Positions 1 through 8,688 of a stretch of DNA of 64,000 bases are shown here, piece by piece. The stretch spans positions 2,310,501 through 2,374,500 of the forward strand of contig NZ_CP089538.1 in assembly GCF_021233055.1 (NCBI RefSeq). The letters are read 5' to 3'. Both the position numbers and the translations under genes were made by a program. The stretch comes from Spirosoma oryzicola. Lineage in GTDB: Bacteria > Bacteroidota > Bacteroidia > Cytophagales > Spirosomataceae. The notes beneath the pieces are model-generated. The model was not told the DNA's origin, did not search any database, and saw only the letters and a program-made list of their open reading frames with translations. Position 1 is the first letter of the stretch; the number at the start of each line of letters is the position of its first letter.

Positions 1-160
1 TTTTTTTGGCGAACAGCGATTTGTGTAGGGACCATTCCGCCAGCGAAATGTCGAAAAACATTTTTTTCTTACCAGCTTCGGCAAACGCAGACGGGGCAAT
101 TGATAAGGCAGCCAGTGATCCGGCGGCCTGCTTCAGAAACGAACGGCGATTCGTATTCAT
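1..160 (-). CDS. Tat-exported TIM-barrel sugar phosphate isomerase/epimerase-like protein (5' fragment)
   Basis: Only the first 53 codons lie in the window; the gene runs off the left edge. The ATG is at 160 on the minus strand. The protein opens with a twin-arginine signal (NRRSFLKQAAG near residues 4-14), a hydrophobic stretch and an Ala-x-Ala cleavage region near residue 28. The next residues (MFFDISLAEWSLH) resemble the first beta strand of xylose isomerase-like TIM-barrel proteins that Bacteroidota often export by Tat. The product is inferred from this short stretch. A complete protein of the same general type lies at 53399-54463. Confidence 0.6.
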   Translation of the reverse strand, partial: MNTNRRSFLKQAAGSLAALSIAPSAFAEAGKKKMFFDISLAEWSLHKSLFAKK

Positions 161-329
161 GGAGGAAGGGATTTAGTACGTGAGTTTTCGAAAACAAAAG
201 ACAGCGATCCTAGCCAGAAAATCAAGTTGGAGCGGAAGACAGCCGGTAAGAAAAGGGTTCTCCAGCGCATAATTACCTGCCTAGCGGACGTTTTCTTTGT
301 AATTTGCGCCCTTCGATGCTTCAAAATCC

Positions 330-1277
330 ATGATCTCTTTAGCTACCATCCGTGAGGCACACGACCGTATTCGGCCTTACATCCACCGTACCCCCGTTTT
401 AACGAACCACACGATCAACGACCGGGTCGGAGCCGAGCTGTTTTTTAAATGTGAGAACTTTCAGAAAGTGGGTGCTTTTAAAGCGCGGGGTGGTTTGAAC
501 GCCGTGTTGCAGGTTGCCGAACATCAGGAAGGAAAGGCGATTACGACGCACTCGTCGGGCAATCACGCCCAGGCGGTTGCCTTTGCCGCCCGTCAGGTCG
601 GAATGCCTGCTTACATCGTGATGCCGCGCACGGCTCCCCAGGTCAAGAAGGACGCGGTGCGAAACTACGGGGCTGACATCATCGAATGCGAACCTACGCT
701 CGACGCTCGTGAAGCCGGGGTTCGGGACGTCATCGAACGCACCGGAGCCGTACTGGTCCATCCGTTCGACGATGACCGGGTGATTGCCGGACAGGCTACG
801 GCGGCCAAAGAACTGATCGAAGATTTTGGTACGGAAAAATCGTTCGATACGATCCTGGCTCCGGTTGGTGGGGGCGGTTTGCTCAGCGGAACGGCGCTGA
901 TTACCCACTACCTGTCGCCCACGACGCGCGTGATTGCGGGTGAACCGGAAGGAGCTGCTGACGCCATCCTGTCGTTTCGCAGTGGCCGGGTCGAAAAAGC
1001 GCCCTACATTAACACTATCGCGGACGGACTCATGACAAACCTCAGCGAGCGGACACTACGCCTGATTCGCGAACACGTCGCTGATATTCTAACCGTTTCG
1101 GACGAAGAAATCATTGCGGCAATGCGTCTGGTGTGGGAGCGGATGAAAATTATTATCGAACCTTCGTGTGCCGTGCCGTTGGCGGCTGTATTAAAACATA
1201 AAGATCAGTTTGCGGGACAGCGCGTCGGTATTATTTTGACCGGAGGCAATGTAGACCTGGGCAAGCTGCCTTTTTAA
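330..1277 (+). CDS. Threonine/serine dehydratase-like PLP enzyme (fold type II)
   Basis: A 315-residue protein of the threonine ammonia-lyase/serine racemase family. Lys51 in AFKARGG is the expected PLP Schiff-base lysine, SSGNHAQ (about 75-81) binds the substrate carboxylate, and the glycine loop PVGGGG (178-183) holds the PLP phosphate. There is no C-terminal ACT domain, so it resembles catabolic TdcB, serine racemase or threo-3-hydroxyaspartate dehydratase rather than feedback-regulated IlvA. Expected chemistry is deamination of threonine or serine to the 2-oxo acid plus ammonia. The exact substrate cannot be told from sequence. The ATG follows an AT-rich leader with no Shine-Dalgarno. The downstream gene starts 26 bp later and may be cotranscribed. 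Confidence 0.88.
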   Translation: MISLATIREAHDRIRPYIHRTPVLTNHTINDRVGAELFFKCENFQKVGAFKARGGLNAVLQVAEHQEGKAITTHSSGNHAQAVAFAARQVGMPAYIVMPRTAPQVKKDAVRNYGADIIECEPTLDAREAGVRDVIERTGAVLVHPFDDDRVIAGQATAAKELIEDFGTEKSFDTILAPVGGGGLLSGTALITHYLSPTTRVIAGEPEGAADAILSFRSGRVEKAPYINTIADGLMTNLSERTLRLIREHVADILTVSDEEIIAAMRLVWERMKIIIEPSCAVPLAAVLKHKDQFAGQRVGIILTGGNVDLGKLPF

Positions 1278-1303
1278 CGATACCGCTCGGATTACTCCCT
1301 ACA

Positions 1304-2794
1304 ATGAACACAAGTTTACAGTTGATACGTCGCGATTCACGGTTACGGTGGCTCCTGCTTTTCTCGCTGCTTCTACAGATTATTTTCTGCATTACTCAGG
1401 TTGGTTTCCTGCATCCTGATCAGCATTTTCAATTAATCGAGTTTTCTTCCTGGCAACTGGGCGAACCGTCCGGGGCCACCGGGGTGTGGGAGTTAAACAG
1501 CCATATACGGCCTACGCTTCAGGTGTACCTGTTTTCGGGCTTCGTTACCGTGTGCCAATTTTTGCAGATTAATGATCCGTATAGCCAACTAGCTGTTCTC
1601 CGAGTCCTTTTTGGCGTATCCGGGTTCGTCTTGTTTAATGCCCTGGGTATTCATTACTTCAAGTCGGACAGAAAGCGACTTTTTCTCGTATTGCTGCTGA
1701 TCAATTTGTCCTGGTCGCTGCCGTACGTTCGCACTCTGTTCAGCTCCGAAATCGCATCGTCTATCGTGTTCTTCGGCGCTATTCTCCTGTACGAAAAGAG
1801 AAATGAGAAATTTGCCTATGTTTTCCTGACCGGATTGCTGTTCAGCCTGGCGTTCTACTTTCGTTTTCAGATCGCGTTCGGCGTTGTCGGATTCGGCATA
1901 TGGTTGCTGATCATCGAAAAAAAATACAGTAACCTGCTGCCCCTGGCCATCGGCTTTCTCGTCGGGGTGGGTATCAACGTATTCCTCGATTACCATTTTT
2001 ACCACCAGCTGGTATTTACGCCATATGACTATTACCGGGTCAATATCACGGAAGGTAAAGCGGCTGAATTCGGTACGTCCAGTTTTGTGTGGTACATTCT
2101 CATGCTGACTCTGGTGGTGGGTGCGCCCCCTTTTAGTATTTTCTTGTTTTACTACAGTCTGAAAGGAGCGCTGAAAGAATACCGGCAGCCAATCGTTTTG
2201 GCCGTCGTCTTTTTCGTTTTGGGCCATTGTCTGGTGGCGCATAAAGAAGAGCGGTTTATGTTCCCGGTTGTCAATGTCATGCCGATTATTGCGGGCTGGG
2301 GATTACCGTCCTTTATCCGCTATTATGAGCGGGCAGAAAAATGGATTCGACTGATTATAAAAGGAGTGATGAATTTCAGTATAGGACTGAACGTGCTGGT
2401 GTTGGTGCTATTTCTGGTGTTGAATCCGTATTACCAAAGCGTCGAATTTTCGCGCAAACTGGTCAACTACTTCGACGGAGCGAGTCCAACGGTTTATTGC
2501 ATCGATCACACGCCCTTTGAAACAGAAAGCCATTTGCAATTGATGTTCTACCGTCGGGCCGCGCCGGATATGAAACTCGTTGAAATGCACAATCAGGATT
2601 CGATTCGTTATCTGAAAAATGCATGGCTGGCAACTACGTACAACGACGCTAAAGAAAAACTTCCACTTCTGGACAGCCTTGGGTTTAAACCGCAGCTTTA
2701 TTCGTCAACGCCGTTGTGGCATGTTAACCAATGGCTCCAATCAAAGGATATAGGTACCATTAACAATATTTGGGTACTGTACAAAAAGGAGTAG
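1304..2794 (+). CDS. GT22-like (Alg9/PIG-B type) membrane mannosyltransferase
   Basis: A 496-residue polytopic protein with about ten hydrophobic segments. Two features point to the GT22 GT-C fold family. The first extracytoplasmic loop has HPDQHFQ (37-43), matching the HPDE-type catalytic loop, and AHKEERFMFPV (around residue 315) matches the HKEERF motif of eukaryotic Alg9, Alg12 and PIG-B mannosyltransferases. Such enzymes transfer sugars from polyprenyl-phosphate donors on the outer face of the membrane. The bacterial acceptor is unknown. In the motif the usual acidic Glu is Gln40, but Asp39 is kept. It follows the dehydratase by 26 bp and ends 11 bp before a palindromic repeat. Confidence 0.75.
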   Translation: MNTSLQLIRRDSRLRWLLLFSLLLQIIFCITQVGFLHPDQHFQLIEFSSWQLGEPSGATGVWELNSHIRPTLQVYLFSGFVTVCQFLQINDPYSQLAVLRVLFGVSGFVLFNALGIHYFKSDRKRLFLVLLLINLSWSLPYVRTLFSSEIASSIVFFGAILLYEKRNEKFAYVFLTGLLFSLAFYFRFQIAFGVVGFGIWLLIIEKKYSNLLPLAIGFLVGVGINVFLDYHFYHQLVFTPYDYYRVNITEGKAAEFGTSSFVWYILMLTLVVGAPPFSIFLFYYSLKGALKEYRQPIVLAVVFFVLGHCLVAHKEERFMFPVVNVMPIIAGWGLPSFIRYYERAEKWIRLIIKGVMNFSIGLNVLVLVLFLVLNPYYQSVEFSRKLVNYFDGASPTVYCIDHTPFETESHLQLMFYRRAAPDMKLVEMHNQDSIRYLKNAWLATTYNDAKEKLPLLDSLGFKPQLYSSTPLWHVNQWLQSKDIGTINNIWVLYKKE

Positions 2795-2805
2795 TCATAC
2801 AGCAG

Positions 2806-2835
2806 GTGGTGTCGGTTTTGAGAAACCGACACCAC
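2806..2835. repeat. Palindromic repeat, family A copy 1
   Basis: Perfect 13-bp arms (GTGGTGTCGGTTT and its complement) enclose the loop TGAG. It begins 11 bp after the stop of the GT22-like gene. A second small GC hairpin (2836-2849) and a half copy of the arm (2848-2857) follow. The same 30 bp occurs inverted at 14155-14184, and related copies lie at 27618-27680 and 49185-49218. Position suggests a transcript 3'-end hairpin, although no T-tract follows. Confidence 0.85.
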
Positions 2836-3034
2836 GCGGGCGGCCCCGCCGACACCACTGTACGATTCAATTTGCTTCATCGGTGGGGGCGTGTTGAGGT
2901 CATGCTAGGCGAAGGGCTTTGTGAATTCCCAAAAGCAAGGATCGCTTTCTCAAGTACAACGTTGACTAGTAGTGGATTAGCCAGGAGAGTAACTTTTTCC
3001 TGGATTTCTTCGCTCTTTTTCGGCTAATTTTTCG

Positions 3035-3042
3035 TACTTTTA
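3035..3042 (+). promoter_or_regulatory. Candidate pyrG promoter, -7 element
   Basis: TACTTTTA differs from the Bacteroidota consensus TAnnTTTG only at its last base and lies 31 bp before the pyrG ATG. The T-rich run at 3016-3020 is roughly at the place of the -33 element but is not a clear TTTG. Confidence 0.35.
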
Positions 3043-3073
3043 CATCCCGTAACGACCAAAACAGGTTTGAATC

Positions 3074-4765
3074 ATGGCGGCTACGGGACCAAAATCCGCG
3101 AAATATATTTTTGTTACGGGCGGGGTAACTTCATCACTTGGCAAAGGCATCATTGCCTCTTCACTGGCCAAACTTCTTCAATCACGAGGGCTTACGGTAA
3201 CGATCCAAAAATTCGATCCGTATATCAATATCGACCCTGGTACACTGAATCCATACGAACACGGTGAGTGCTACGTTACAGACGATGGCGCTGAAACGGA
3301 CCTCGATTTGGGGCACTACGAACGCTTTTTGAATCGCCCGACTTCTCAGGCGAACAACATCACCACAGGCCGTATCTACAACAACGTCATCACGCGCGAA
3401 CGCCGGGGCGATTTCCTGGGAAAAACCGTTCAGGTAGTTCCCCACATCACCGACGAAATCAAGCGGAATATCCGGTTACTGGGTGATACGGGCGAGTACG
3501 ACATCGTGATTACCGAAATCGGCGGTTGCGTGGGTGATATCGAATCACTGCCTTTCGTTGAGGCTGTTCGGCAACTTAAGTTTGAACTGGGCGAACACGA
3601 TACCCTTGTCATTCACCTGACGCTGGTACCGTACCTGCAATCGGCGGGCGAGTTAAAAACCAAACCAACGCAGCACTCCGTTCGGATGCTGCTCGAAAAT
3701 GGCGTTCAGCCTGACATCATCGTCTGTCGGACCGAGCACCCCTTGCCGCAGGACATTCGCCGGAAAATCGCGCTTTTCTGTAACGTACAGGTTAGCTCCG
3801 TTATCGAAGCCATCGATGCCGAGACGATCTACGACGTACCGTTGCTGATGCAGAAAGAGCGGCTCGATCAGCGGGCGCTGTACATGATGGATCTGTACAA
3901 CGACCGGGATGCCGATCTGGACGCGTGGAAAGGATTTTTGGGGCGGCTTAAAAATCCGGGCGACACCTTAAAAATCGGTCTGGTTGGTAAATACGTTGAG
4001 TTGCACGACGCCTACAAATCGATTGCCGAAGCGTTCATCCACGCCGGTGCGGCCAACGAATGCAAAGTGCAGCTGGAATGGATTCAGTCCGAGACACTGG
4101 TTGACGAACACCATTGCGCCGAGGTTCTACGCGATCTGGACGGGGTATTGGTTGCGCCTGGTTTTGGCGAACGGGGAATCGACGGTAAAATCAACGCTGT
4201 ACGTTTCGTGCGCGAAAACAACATTCCGTTCCTCGGTATCTGCCTGGGTATGCAAATGGCTGTCATCGAATACGCCCGCAACGTGATGGGTATCGAAGAC
4301 GCGCATTCGAGCGAGATGGAACCGGATACACCGAACCCGGTTATCAGCATGATGGAAGAACAGAAAACCGTCACGGATAAGGGTGGTACGATGCGTCTGG
4401 GTGCGTACACGTGTAAACTGAAACGTGATTCGCTGGCGCATCAGATCTACGGTAAAACGCAGATCAGTGAGCGGCATCGGCACCGGTATGAGTTCAACAA
4501 CGATTACCAGGATCGGTTCGAGAAGGCAGGTTTACGCCCAACGGGAATTAACCCCGATACGAATCTGGTCGAAATCGTTGAACTGAAGAGCCACCCCTGG
4601 TTTGTAGGCGTGCAGTTTCACCCTGAACTGAAGAGCACGGTTATGAATCCGCACCCGTTATTTGTGCAGTTTGTACGGGCCGCGCTCACCTATAATCAGC
4701 AGAAACGCACCGCTGACACGCCAGAGCGCTCCGCTCCTGTAGAAACCGTCGAGGTGGTTGATTAA
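3074..4765 (+). CDS. pyrG: CTP synthase
   Basis: A full-length 563-residue CTP synthase, making CTP from UTP, ATP and glutamine in the cytoplasm. The amidoligase domain opens with the P-loop GGVTSSLGKG (16-25). The class I glutamine amidotransferase domain occupies about residues 300-540, with nucleophile Cys390 in GICLGMQ and the catalytic His516 and Glu518 in FHPEL. The C-terminal 25 residues are a variable tail. The start chosen gives the usual KYIFVTGGV at residue 10. yidC follows 104 bp later but has its own strong promoter candidate, so the two need not form an operon. Confidence 0.97.
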   Translation: MAATGPKSAKYIFVTGGVTSSLGKGIIASSLAKLLQSRGLTVTIQKFDPYINIDPGTLNPYEHGECYVTDDGAETDLDLGHYERFLNRPTSQANNITTGRIYNNVITRERRGDFLGKTVQVVPHITDEIKRNIRLLGDTGEYDIVITEIGGCVGDIESLPFVEAVRQLKFELGEHDTLVIHLTLVPYLQSAGELKTKPTQHSVRMLLENGVQPDIIVCRTEHPLPQDIRRKIALFCNVQVSSVIEAIDAETIYDVPLLMQKERLDQRALYMMDLYNDRDADLDAWKGFLGRLKNPGDTLKIGLVGKYVELHDAYKSIAEAFIHAGAANECKVQLEWIQSETLVDEHHCAEVLRDLDGVLVAPGFGERGIDGKINAVRFVRENNIPFLGICLGMQMAVIEYARNVMGIEDAHSSEMEPDTPNPVISMMEEQKTVTDKGGTMRLGAYTCKLKRDSLAHQIYGKTQISERHRHRYEFNNDYQDRFEKAGLRPTGINPDTNLVEIVELKSHPWFVGVQFHPELKSTVMNPHPLFVQFVRAALTYNQQKRTADTPERSAPVETVEVVD

Positions 4766-4780
4766 CCGCCGATATTGGCG

Positions 4781-4788
4781 TAATTTTG
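4781..4788 (+). promoter_or_regulatory. yidC promoter, -7 element
   Basis: TAATTTTG matches TAnnTTTG exactly. A TTG lies 20 bp upstream, inside the end of pyrG, which fits the -33 spacing seen elsewhere in the window. Transcription would begin near 4793, giving a leader of about 75 nt that starts almost directly with the hairpin at 4799-4854. Confidence 0.6.
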
Positions 4789-4798
4789 CCAAAAATAA

Positions 4799-4854
4799 TT
4801 TTCAGTCGTCAGTCTCGGTTCTACTAGGGTTCGACCGAGACTGATGACCGAAAA
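4799..4854 (+). promoter_or_regulatory. Long hairpin in the yidC leader
   Basis: Two 21-bp arms (4799-4819 and 4834-4854) differ at two positions and enclose a 14-nt loop. The arms share CAGTCTCGGT. It sits between the yidC promoter candidate and the ATG at 4870 and is not followed by a T-tract, so it looks like a leader structure rather than the pyrG terminator. Confidence 0.6.
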
Positions 4855-4869
4855 TTGAAATCATAGAAA

Positions 4870-6723
4870 ATGGATCGTAATCAAGTAATTGGCATTGTCC
4901 TGATTCTGGCGATGCTGGTCGGCTATCAACTGCTGGTGCCGAAACCCGCGCCCGAAAAACAGGCTGCCCAAAAAACGCAGACAACAAAACCAACAACAGC
5001 GTCGGGCGCGGCTGCGGCTATCACCAAGGCCGAACAACCCCTCGACTCAGCGGCAGCCAAAGCGCAGTTTGGCGACTTCGCAACGGTAGCAACCGGTGAA
5101 AACCGCGATATCGTCGTTGAAAACAAAGACATAAAATTAACCTTCAGTACACAGGGTGGTCGGGTTAAAGAAGTAATCCTCAAAAACTACAAGACCTACG
5201 ATCAGAAGCCACTCGTACTCATCGATGATCAGCGCAGCAAAACGCTGCTGGAACTGCCAACCAACCGGGGCAAAGTCGATTTACACAAGCTTTACTACCA
5301 GACTACGGCGCAGAGCGGTACGGTTAGCGGCCAGCCCCAGCAGATTGTCTTCCGGGCGGAAGTAGCGCCAGGTCAGTCCGTCGAGCAGGTCTATACCGTT
5401 CCGGCAGAAGGCTACGTACTGGATTACGACCTGAAACTGAATGGTCTGTCGAGCACCGTAGCTAACGGCGATATTCGTTTTTTCTGGGAAGACAAAATGA
5501 GCCAGTACGAGAACGATTTATCGAACAACCGTCGCGCGGCTACCATCGATTACCTGACGGCTGACGAGAACTTCGAGAAGCTGACCGAAGGTGAAAGCAA
5601 TCAGGAAGTTACGGTGGAAGAACCCGTTCAGTGGTTTACCATCAAGCACAAGTATTTTCTGGCGGGTTTTGTGGCAAAAAATGCGCCCATGCCCAAAGCC
5701 GATTTTAAAGCGCTGGTCGATCCGGCTGATAGCAGTGTTGTCAAAACGGCCGTAGCCGACGTAACCTTGCCAATTGCTGACGTGAAAGCCGGTAAAGGAC
5801 AGTACAAATTCTACTACGGTCCCAACGATTTCCAGTTGCTGGGTAGTGTAGCGCCCGAGTTCGACCAGAACGTTTACCTGGGTTACTCGATCCTGAAGCC
5901 GATCAACAAATACTTCTTCGTGCCCGTATTTAACCTGCTGGAGAAGTTTATCTCGAATTACGGCCTGCTGATCATCGCGCTGGTTGTCTTCGTAAAGCTG
6001 CTTTTGACGCCACTGACCTACAAATCGTACGTGAGTATGGCCAAGATGCGCGTTCTAGCCCCTGAGATCAATGAGATCAAGGAGCGCGTGGGCGACGATA
6101 TGGCGAAGCAGCAGTCGGAGCAGATGAAACTTTATCAGGAAGTAGGGGTTAGTCCGTTGAGTGGCTGTATTCCGGTGTTGGCTACCATGCCTATTCTGTT
6201 CTCGCTGTTCATGCTGTTTCCAAACCTAATCGAACTGCGGCAGAAACCCTTCCTGTGGGCCAGTGACCTCTCGACCTACGATGCGTTTATCACGTTCCCA
6301 ACGCTGCCGTTCATTGGCGGACACCTGAGTTTGTTTACGGTACTGATGACCGCGTCGTCGATTGCGTACGCTTACTACAACAACCAGACCACGCCGACTC
6401 AACCGGGGCCGGTAAACATGAAGGCGTTAAGCTACGTTTTTCCGCTGATGTTTATGTTCGTTCTGAACTCGTATCCAGCCGGTCTGACGTTCTATTATTT
6501 TGTATCGAACATCGTAACGATCACGCAGCAACAGCTTATTCGCCGGTTTGTTGACGAGGATAAAATTAAAGCGGTGCTGGACGAAAATCGTCGGAAAAGT
6601 GCGTCGGGTCAGGCCAAGAAACCCGGTGGTTTCCAGGCGCTATTGCAAAAACAACTGGCTGCGGCTGAAGAGGCTCGCAAACAGGCTGACGAAGCACAAC
6701 GGAAAGCAAAACAGAAAAAGTAA
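4870..6723 (+). CDS. yidC: Membrane protein insertase YidC
   Basis: A 617-residue YidC/Oxa1 protein that inserts and folds inner-membrane proteins with or beside SecYEG. It has an N-terminal signal-anchor (MDRNQVIGIVLILAML), a long periplasmic beta-sandwich domain (about 80-350), then the conserved five-helix core from about residue 360, including the cytoplasmic loop with the two amphipathic helices (about 395-420). The C-terminal tail is Lys/Gln/Ala-rich, as in proteins that bind ribosomes through a basic tail. Length and arrangement fit the Gram-negative (Bacteroidota) type. A clear intrinsic terminator follows at 6781-6810. Confidence 0.96.
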   Translation: MDRNQVIGIVLILAMLVGYQLLVPKPAPEKQAAQKTQTTKPTTASGAAAAITKAEQPLDSAAAKAQFGDFATVATGENRDIVVENKDIKLTFSTQGGRVKEVILKNYKTYDQKPLVLIDDQRSKTLLELPTNRGKVDLHKLYYQTTAQSGTVSGQPQQIVFRAEVAPGQSVEQVYTVPAEGYVLDYDLKLNGLSSTVANGDIRFFWEDKMSQYENDLSNNRRAATIDYLTADENFEKLTEGESNQEVTVEEPVQWFTIKHKYFLAGFVAKNAPMPKADFKALVDPADSSVVKTAVADVTLPIADVKAGKGQYKFYYGPNDFQLLGSVAPEFDQNVYLGYSILKPINKYFFVPVFNLLEKFISNYGLLIIALVVFVKLLLTPLTYKSYVSMAKMRVLAPEINEIKERVGDDMAKQQSEQMKLYQEVGVSPLSGCIPVLATMPILFSLFMLFPNLIELRQKPFLWASDLSTYDAFITFPTLPFIGGHLSLFTVLMTASSIAYAYYNNQTTPTQPGPVNMKALSYVFPLMFMFVLNSYPAGLTFYYFVSNIVTITQQQLIRRFVDEDKIKAVLDENRRKSASGQAKKPGGFQALLQKQLAAAEEARKQADEAQRKAKQKK

Positions 6724-6780
6724 CGGTTACGGTCAGTCCAAGGTCTTGACAATAGAATCGAAACTGTCTGGTAACAGCCA

Positions 6781-6810
6781 ACAAAAGCAACGCCTGGGCG
6801 TTGCTTTTGT
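6781..6810 (+). terminator. Intrinsic terminator after yidC
   Basis: Perfect 14-bp arms (ACAAAAGCAACGCC and its complement) with a 2-base centre; the 3' arm ends in TTTTGT. It lies 57 bp after the yidC stop and 21 bp before the next ATG. Confidence 0.8.
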
Positions 6811-6831
6811 GCATTAACCCAAATAAACAAC

Positions 6832-8634
6832 ATGAACGGTAGGATGAATTATCGTACACTAACGATAGTTAGTTTGCTTTTGCTTCTAAATAAACTACTC
6901 GCTGTAGCGCAGGTTTCTGGCGATGCGTTAAAACGGTATAAAGCAGCCGTTCAGTTGGTGCAAACGGGCAATTACGAGCGGGCTAGGGCAGACCTGAATA
7001 CCATCATCCAGCGGGAGGGCGCTTTGGCGCCCTATGCACACTACTACTATGCGCTTGCTGCCTTCCGGCAACGAGATTTTACCCAGGCTCGGCTAATGAT
7101 CAAACAGTTGATGAATCGCTACCCGAACTGGCAAAAAATGGACGACGCGACTTATCTGTTTGCGGCAACCTGCATGGAAACCGGGCAGTACGAAGACGCA
7201 CTTGACGCCATTCAGCAAATCCGGAATCCAGCTTTTCGAACCGATGTGACAAAGCTAGAACAGGCTTTTCTGGGACGAGTGACGAATTTGAATCAACTGA
7301 AGCAACTGAACAGAGAGTTTCCTGATGATCGTATCGTGGGGCTGGCTTTGATCGACCTTATTCAGCGAACGGCTACTGATAAAGATGATCTGGAATTGTC
7401 GGATCGCTTAACAAACCGCTTTGGCGTACCCGGTACGGTGGGCCCTCGTTCGACAAGTACGGCAGCCTCGACTACCCCCTCAGCGGCTACCCCAACCGCA
7501 ACGACGCCCGCTCAACCGGCCCGTAATACGCGGGCAAAAGGCTATTACAACGTTGCCATTATGTTTCCGTTTCGCCTGGACGAATTTAATCCTGATAAGC
7601 GTCAGCGGTCTAACCAGTACGTGTATGACCTGTACAATGGCATCAAGATGGCGAAGGACAAGTTGCAGGAAGAAGGAATAACTATCAATCTGTTCGCCTA
7701 TGATGTTGACAATGATGCGAACAAAACGCTGGAACTGGTCAATAGTCCTGCTTTTGCCCAGACGGACATGATCATCGGTCCGCTTTATGTCGAGCCGAAC
7801 CGGATTGCGTCGACGTTTGCCAATCAAAACAACATGTTGCTGCTGAATCCCATTGCTACCAGCAGTGAATTGGTGAGCAACCAGCCCATGTCGTTCCTGG
7901 CGCAGCCATCCCTGAACCAACAGGCGCTGAAAGCCGCCGAACTAAGCCGTAACCTGAAAGGATTGCGCCGGGCGGCTATTTACTTTGGTTCAACCCGCAA
8001 GGATTCGTTGCTGGCTACCGCGTATCGGAACGAACTGAAACGGCAAAACTACCAGATCCTCGATTTTCGAAAGGTGAGCGGTTCGGCTCAGACAATGGCC
8101 GACGCCATGAAGCTATCAGGTACCGCAACGCCCACCCGTTCAACCTCGGCAACCACCCCGGCTACCGTCACCCCCGTTTCGGTAGGGCACGTATTCTTTG
8201 CAAGCAGTAACGACGAGGAAGGTAATCGCATGATCGACGCCCTAAGCCGTCGTAAAGTAAATGGGCCACTAATTGCCACGGCTTCGGCCTTTGATTTTTA
8301 CAAGAACGGTCCCTCAACCTTTACCCGTCGGGATCTTTACCTGCTTTACCCGGATTTTATCGACTCATCGCGGGAGCCGGTTACTGCGTTTGAAGAAGAA
8401 TACTTAGCGAAGCAGAACACCATCCCGTCGATATTCGTCAGTCAGGGATACGACATGATGCTGTTTTTCGGGCGTCAGCTGGCGAAGAATGGCACGCAGT
8501 TCCGTAACAGAAACAGCCTGCGTTCCGATACGGATGATTACCTGCTATCGGGCTTCGATTATACACAGAGTAACGACAATCAATTGGCGCCAATCGTCAA
8601 GTTCGAGGACGGGCGATTTGTGAAGATTAACTAA
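6832..8634 (+). CDS. LpoA-like TPR plus periplasmic-binding-fold protein
   Basis: A 600-residue exported protein. An N-terminal signal sequence ends near AVAQ. Residues about 30-190 contain TPR-like helices, and a low-complexity Thr/Ala/Ser/Pro linker spans about 205-230. From about residue 240 there is a type 1 periplasmic-binding-protein (Leu/Ile/Val-binding) fold. TPR plus PBP1 fold is the architecture of LpoA, the activator of penicillin-binding protein 1A. A second Thr/Pro-rich stretch (about 425-445) interrupts the binding domain. No ABC permease genes are adjacent, which argues against a transport role. An alternative ATG is at 6844. Function in peptidoglycan synthesis is inference. 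Confidence 0.7.
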   Translation: MNGRMNYRTLTIVSLLLLLNKLLAVAQVSGDALKRYKAAVQLVQTGNYERARADLNTIIQREGALAPYAHYYYALAAFRQRDFTQARLMIKQLMNRYPNWQKMDDATYLFAATCMETGQYEDALDAIQQIRNPAFRTDVTKLEQAFLGRVTNLNQLKQLNREFPDDRIVGLALIDLIQRTATDKDDLELSDRLTNRFGVPGTVGPRSTSTAASTTPSAATPTATTPAQPARNTRAKGYYNVAIMFPFRLDEFNPDKRQRSNQYVYDLYNGIKMAKDKLQEEGITINLFAYDVDNDANKTLELVNSPAFAQTDMIIGPLYVEPNRIASTFANQNNMLLLNPIATSSELVSNQPMSFLAQPSLNQQALKAAELSRNLKGLRRAAIYFGSTRKDSLLATAYRNELKRQNYQILDFRKVSGSAQTMADAMKLSGTATPTRSTSATTPATVTPVSVGHVFFASSNDEEGNRMIDALSRRKVNGPLIATASAFDFYKNGPSTFTRRDLYLLYPDFIDSSREPVTAFEEEYLAKQNTIPSIFVSQGYDMMLFFGRQLAKNGTQFRNRNSLRSDTDDYLLSGFDYTQSNDNQLAPIVKFEDGRFVKIN

Positions 8635-8688
8635 CGATCAAAAGAGTACGCCATAAACAAACTATTTAAGTCGGTATAAAGCGAACTC

